From an uncultured Chlorobiota bacterium (lineage in GTDB: Bacteria > Bacteroidota > Kapaibacteriia > OLB7), in NCBI GenBank assembly GCA_946481475.1, contig CAMLOB010000007.1, forward strand, positions 1-22,623: DNA of 22,623 bases. The letters are read 5' to 3'. Numbering within the stretch: position 1 is the stretch's first letter; each line of letters starts with the position of its first letter. Below are positions 22,302-22,623 of this stretch, in pieces. The position numbers and the translations under genes are program-made. Under the pieces are notes generated by a model. That model did no database searches. It had not been told where the DNA came from and saw only the letters and a program-made list of their open reading frames with translations.

Positions 22302-22623
22302 CTACAAACTTCTTTTCGGTTTTGAGTTGAATCCGCTTGTCTTTCGGATCACCGGTTCAACCGGCTCCCCTTTCAAGGCGGAGCGGAGGTCTCCCCGCTC
22401 GATTCCTGCTTTCAGAATCCCCAGTACCTCGCGGTATGTCTCCAGTGTGTAGACGATGTCCCCGTCGGTGTGGGAGTAGCTGAGGTTGTGGAAGCCGGAC
22501 CAGAGAATTCCCCGCCTGATCAGTTCCTGCTGCAGGAAGGATTTCATCAGCAGGGGATCTTCTCCCGCCGGATCGAACTGCACGATGGTCCGGGGATCAA
22601 GTCCGACGCAACGGGTGTAGTCC
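22302..22623 (-). CDS. Class III aminotransferase (GSA-aminomutase-like), C-terminal part only
   Basis: The frame is open to the right window edge, so the gene begins outside; about 107 C-terminal residues are visible, starting DYTRCVGLDP. The pattern of a large Phe- and Gln-rich segment (LLMKSFLQQELIRRGILWSG), then FHNLSYSHTDGDIVYTLETY and ending GEPVEPVIRKT, is that of the glutamate-1-semialdehyde aminomutase-like aminotransferases that accompany NeuB-type synthases in surface polysaccharide clusters. These are PLP enzymes; the lysine that binds the cofactor lies in the missing part. A GTG at 22583 is only an internal codon. The last dozen residues (SGFNSKPKRSL) look like an added tail. It is the first visible gene of the minus-strand cluster. 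Confidence 0.8.
   Translation of the reverse strand, partial: DYTRCVGLDPRTIVQFDPAGEDPLLMKSFLQQELIRRGILWSGFHNLSYSHTDGDIVYTLETYREVLGILKAGIERGDLRSALKGEPVEPVIRKTSGFNSKPKRSL

Overview
This window reads as a chromosomal segment of a GC-rich bacterium of the Bacteroidota / Chlorobi-Ignavibacteria side of the FCB group. Three things point there. The protein at the left edge ends in a type IX secretion (Por) C-terminal sorting domain. At least one promoter matches the Bacteroidota-type TTG-N19-TAnnTTTG consensus exactly (13733-13762, minus strand), and two others match it closely. Few genes have strong Shine-Dalgarno sequences. A species cannot be named from this sequence alone. No rRNA, tRNA, CRISPR array, transposase or phage gene was seen.

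Left part (1-6000, all plus strand): a 5'-truncated T9SS-sorted protein, a secreted S8 (subtilisin-like) protease in which the catalytic Asp position is Glu, a lipoprotein fusing a von Willebrand A domain to an OmpA peptidoglycan-binding domain, and a class I SAM methyltransferase. Next part (6017-8775, all minus strand): a membrane-anchored unknown protein, an HD-domain hydrolase placed 3 nt behind a cysteine-dioxygenase-family cupin, and a small membrane protein whose start codon lies in repeat DNA. The 8.2-9.0 kb region is dense in short dispersed repeats and contains a tandem duplication that has copied the 5' end of the dioxygenase gene.

Middle part (9055-14000): an ECF sigma factor overlaps by 4 nt a single-pass membrane protein. 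The anti-sigma position is occupied by a short cytoplasmic segment joined to a periplasmic thioredoxin (TlpA/ResA-like) domain. A larger secreted multidomain protein follows, and its C-terminal thioredoxin domain is a close paralogue (about 64% identical by hand alignment). This sigma / tethered thioredoxin / secreted thioredoxin set is the best candidate here for an undescribed envelope redox-signalling module. An inverted-repeat-flanked mosaic of dispersed repeats, ruvX (minus) and a small outer-membrane beta-barrel protein (minus, with a clear promoter and terminator) follow.

Right part (14007-22623): a very large exported protein joins an N-terminal TraB/GumN domain to about 900 unrecognised residues with HEAT-like stretches. 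A metallophosphoesterase lipoprotein follows. On the minus strand lies a surface-sugar cluster: the C-terminal end of a class III (GSA-aminomutase-like) aminotransferase, a DUF3592-like membrane protein, a short-chain dehydrogenase, a short NeuB-family synthase without the SAF domain, and, behind a terminator-like hairpin, a fatty-acid-hydroxylase / sterol-desaturase family membrane enzyme. The first, third and fourth are typical of nonulosonic (sialic-, legionaminic-like) acid synthesis.

Intergenic regions are unusually rich in at least six different short repeat families. They include a 14-bp palindrome, TCCGCCGCGGCGGA, present three times.
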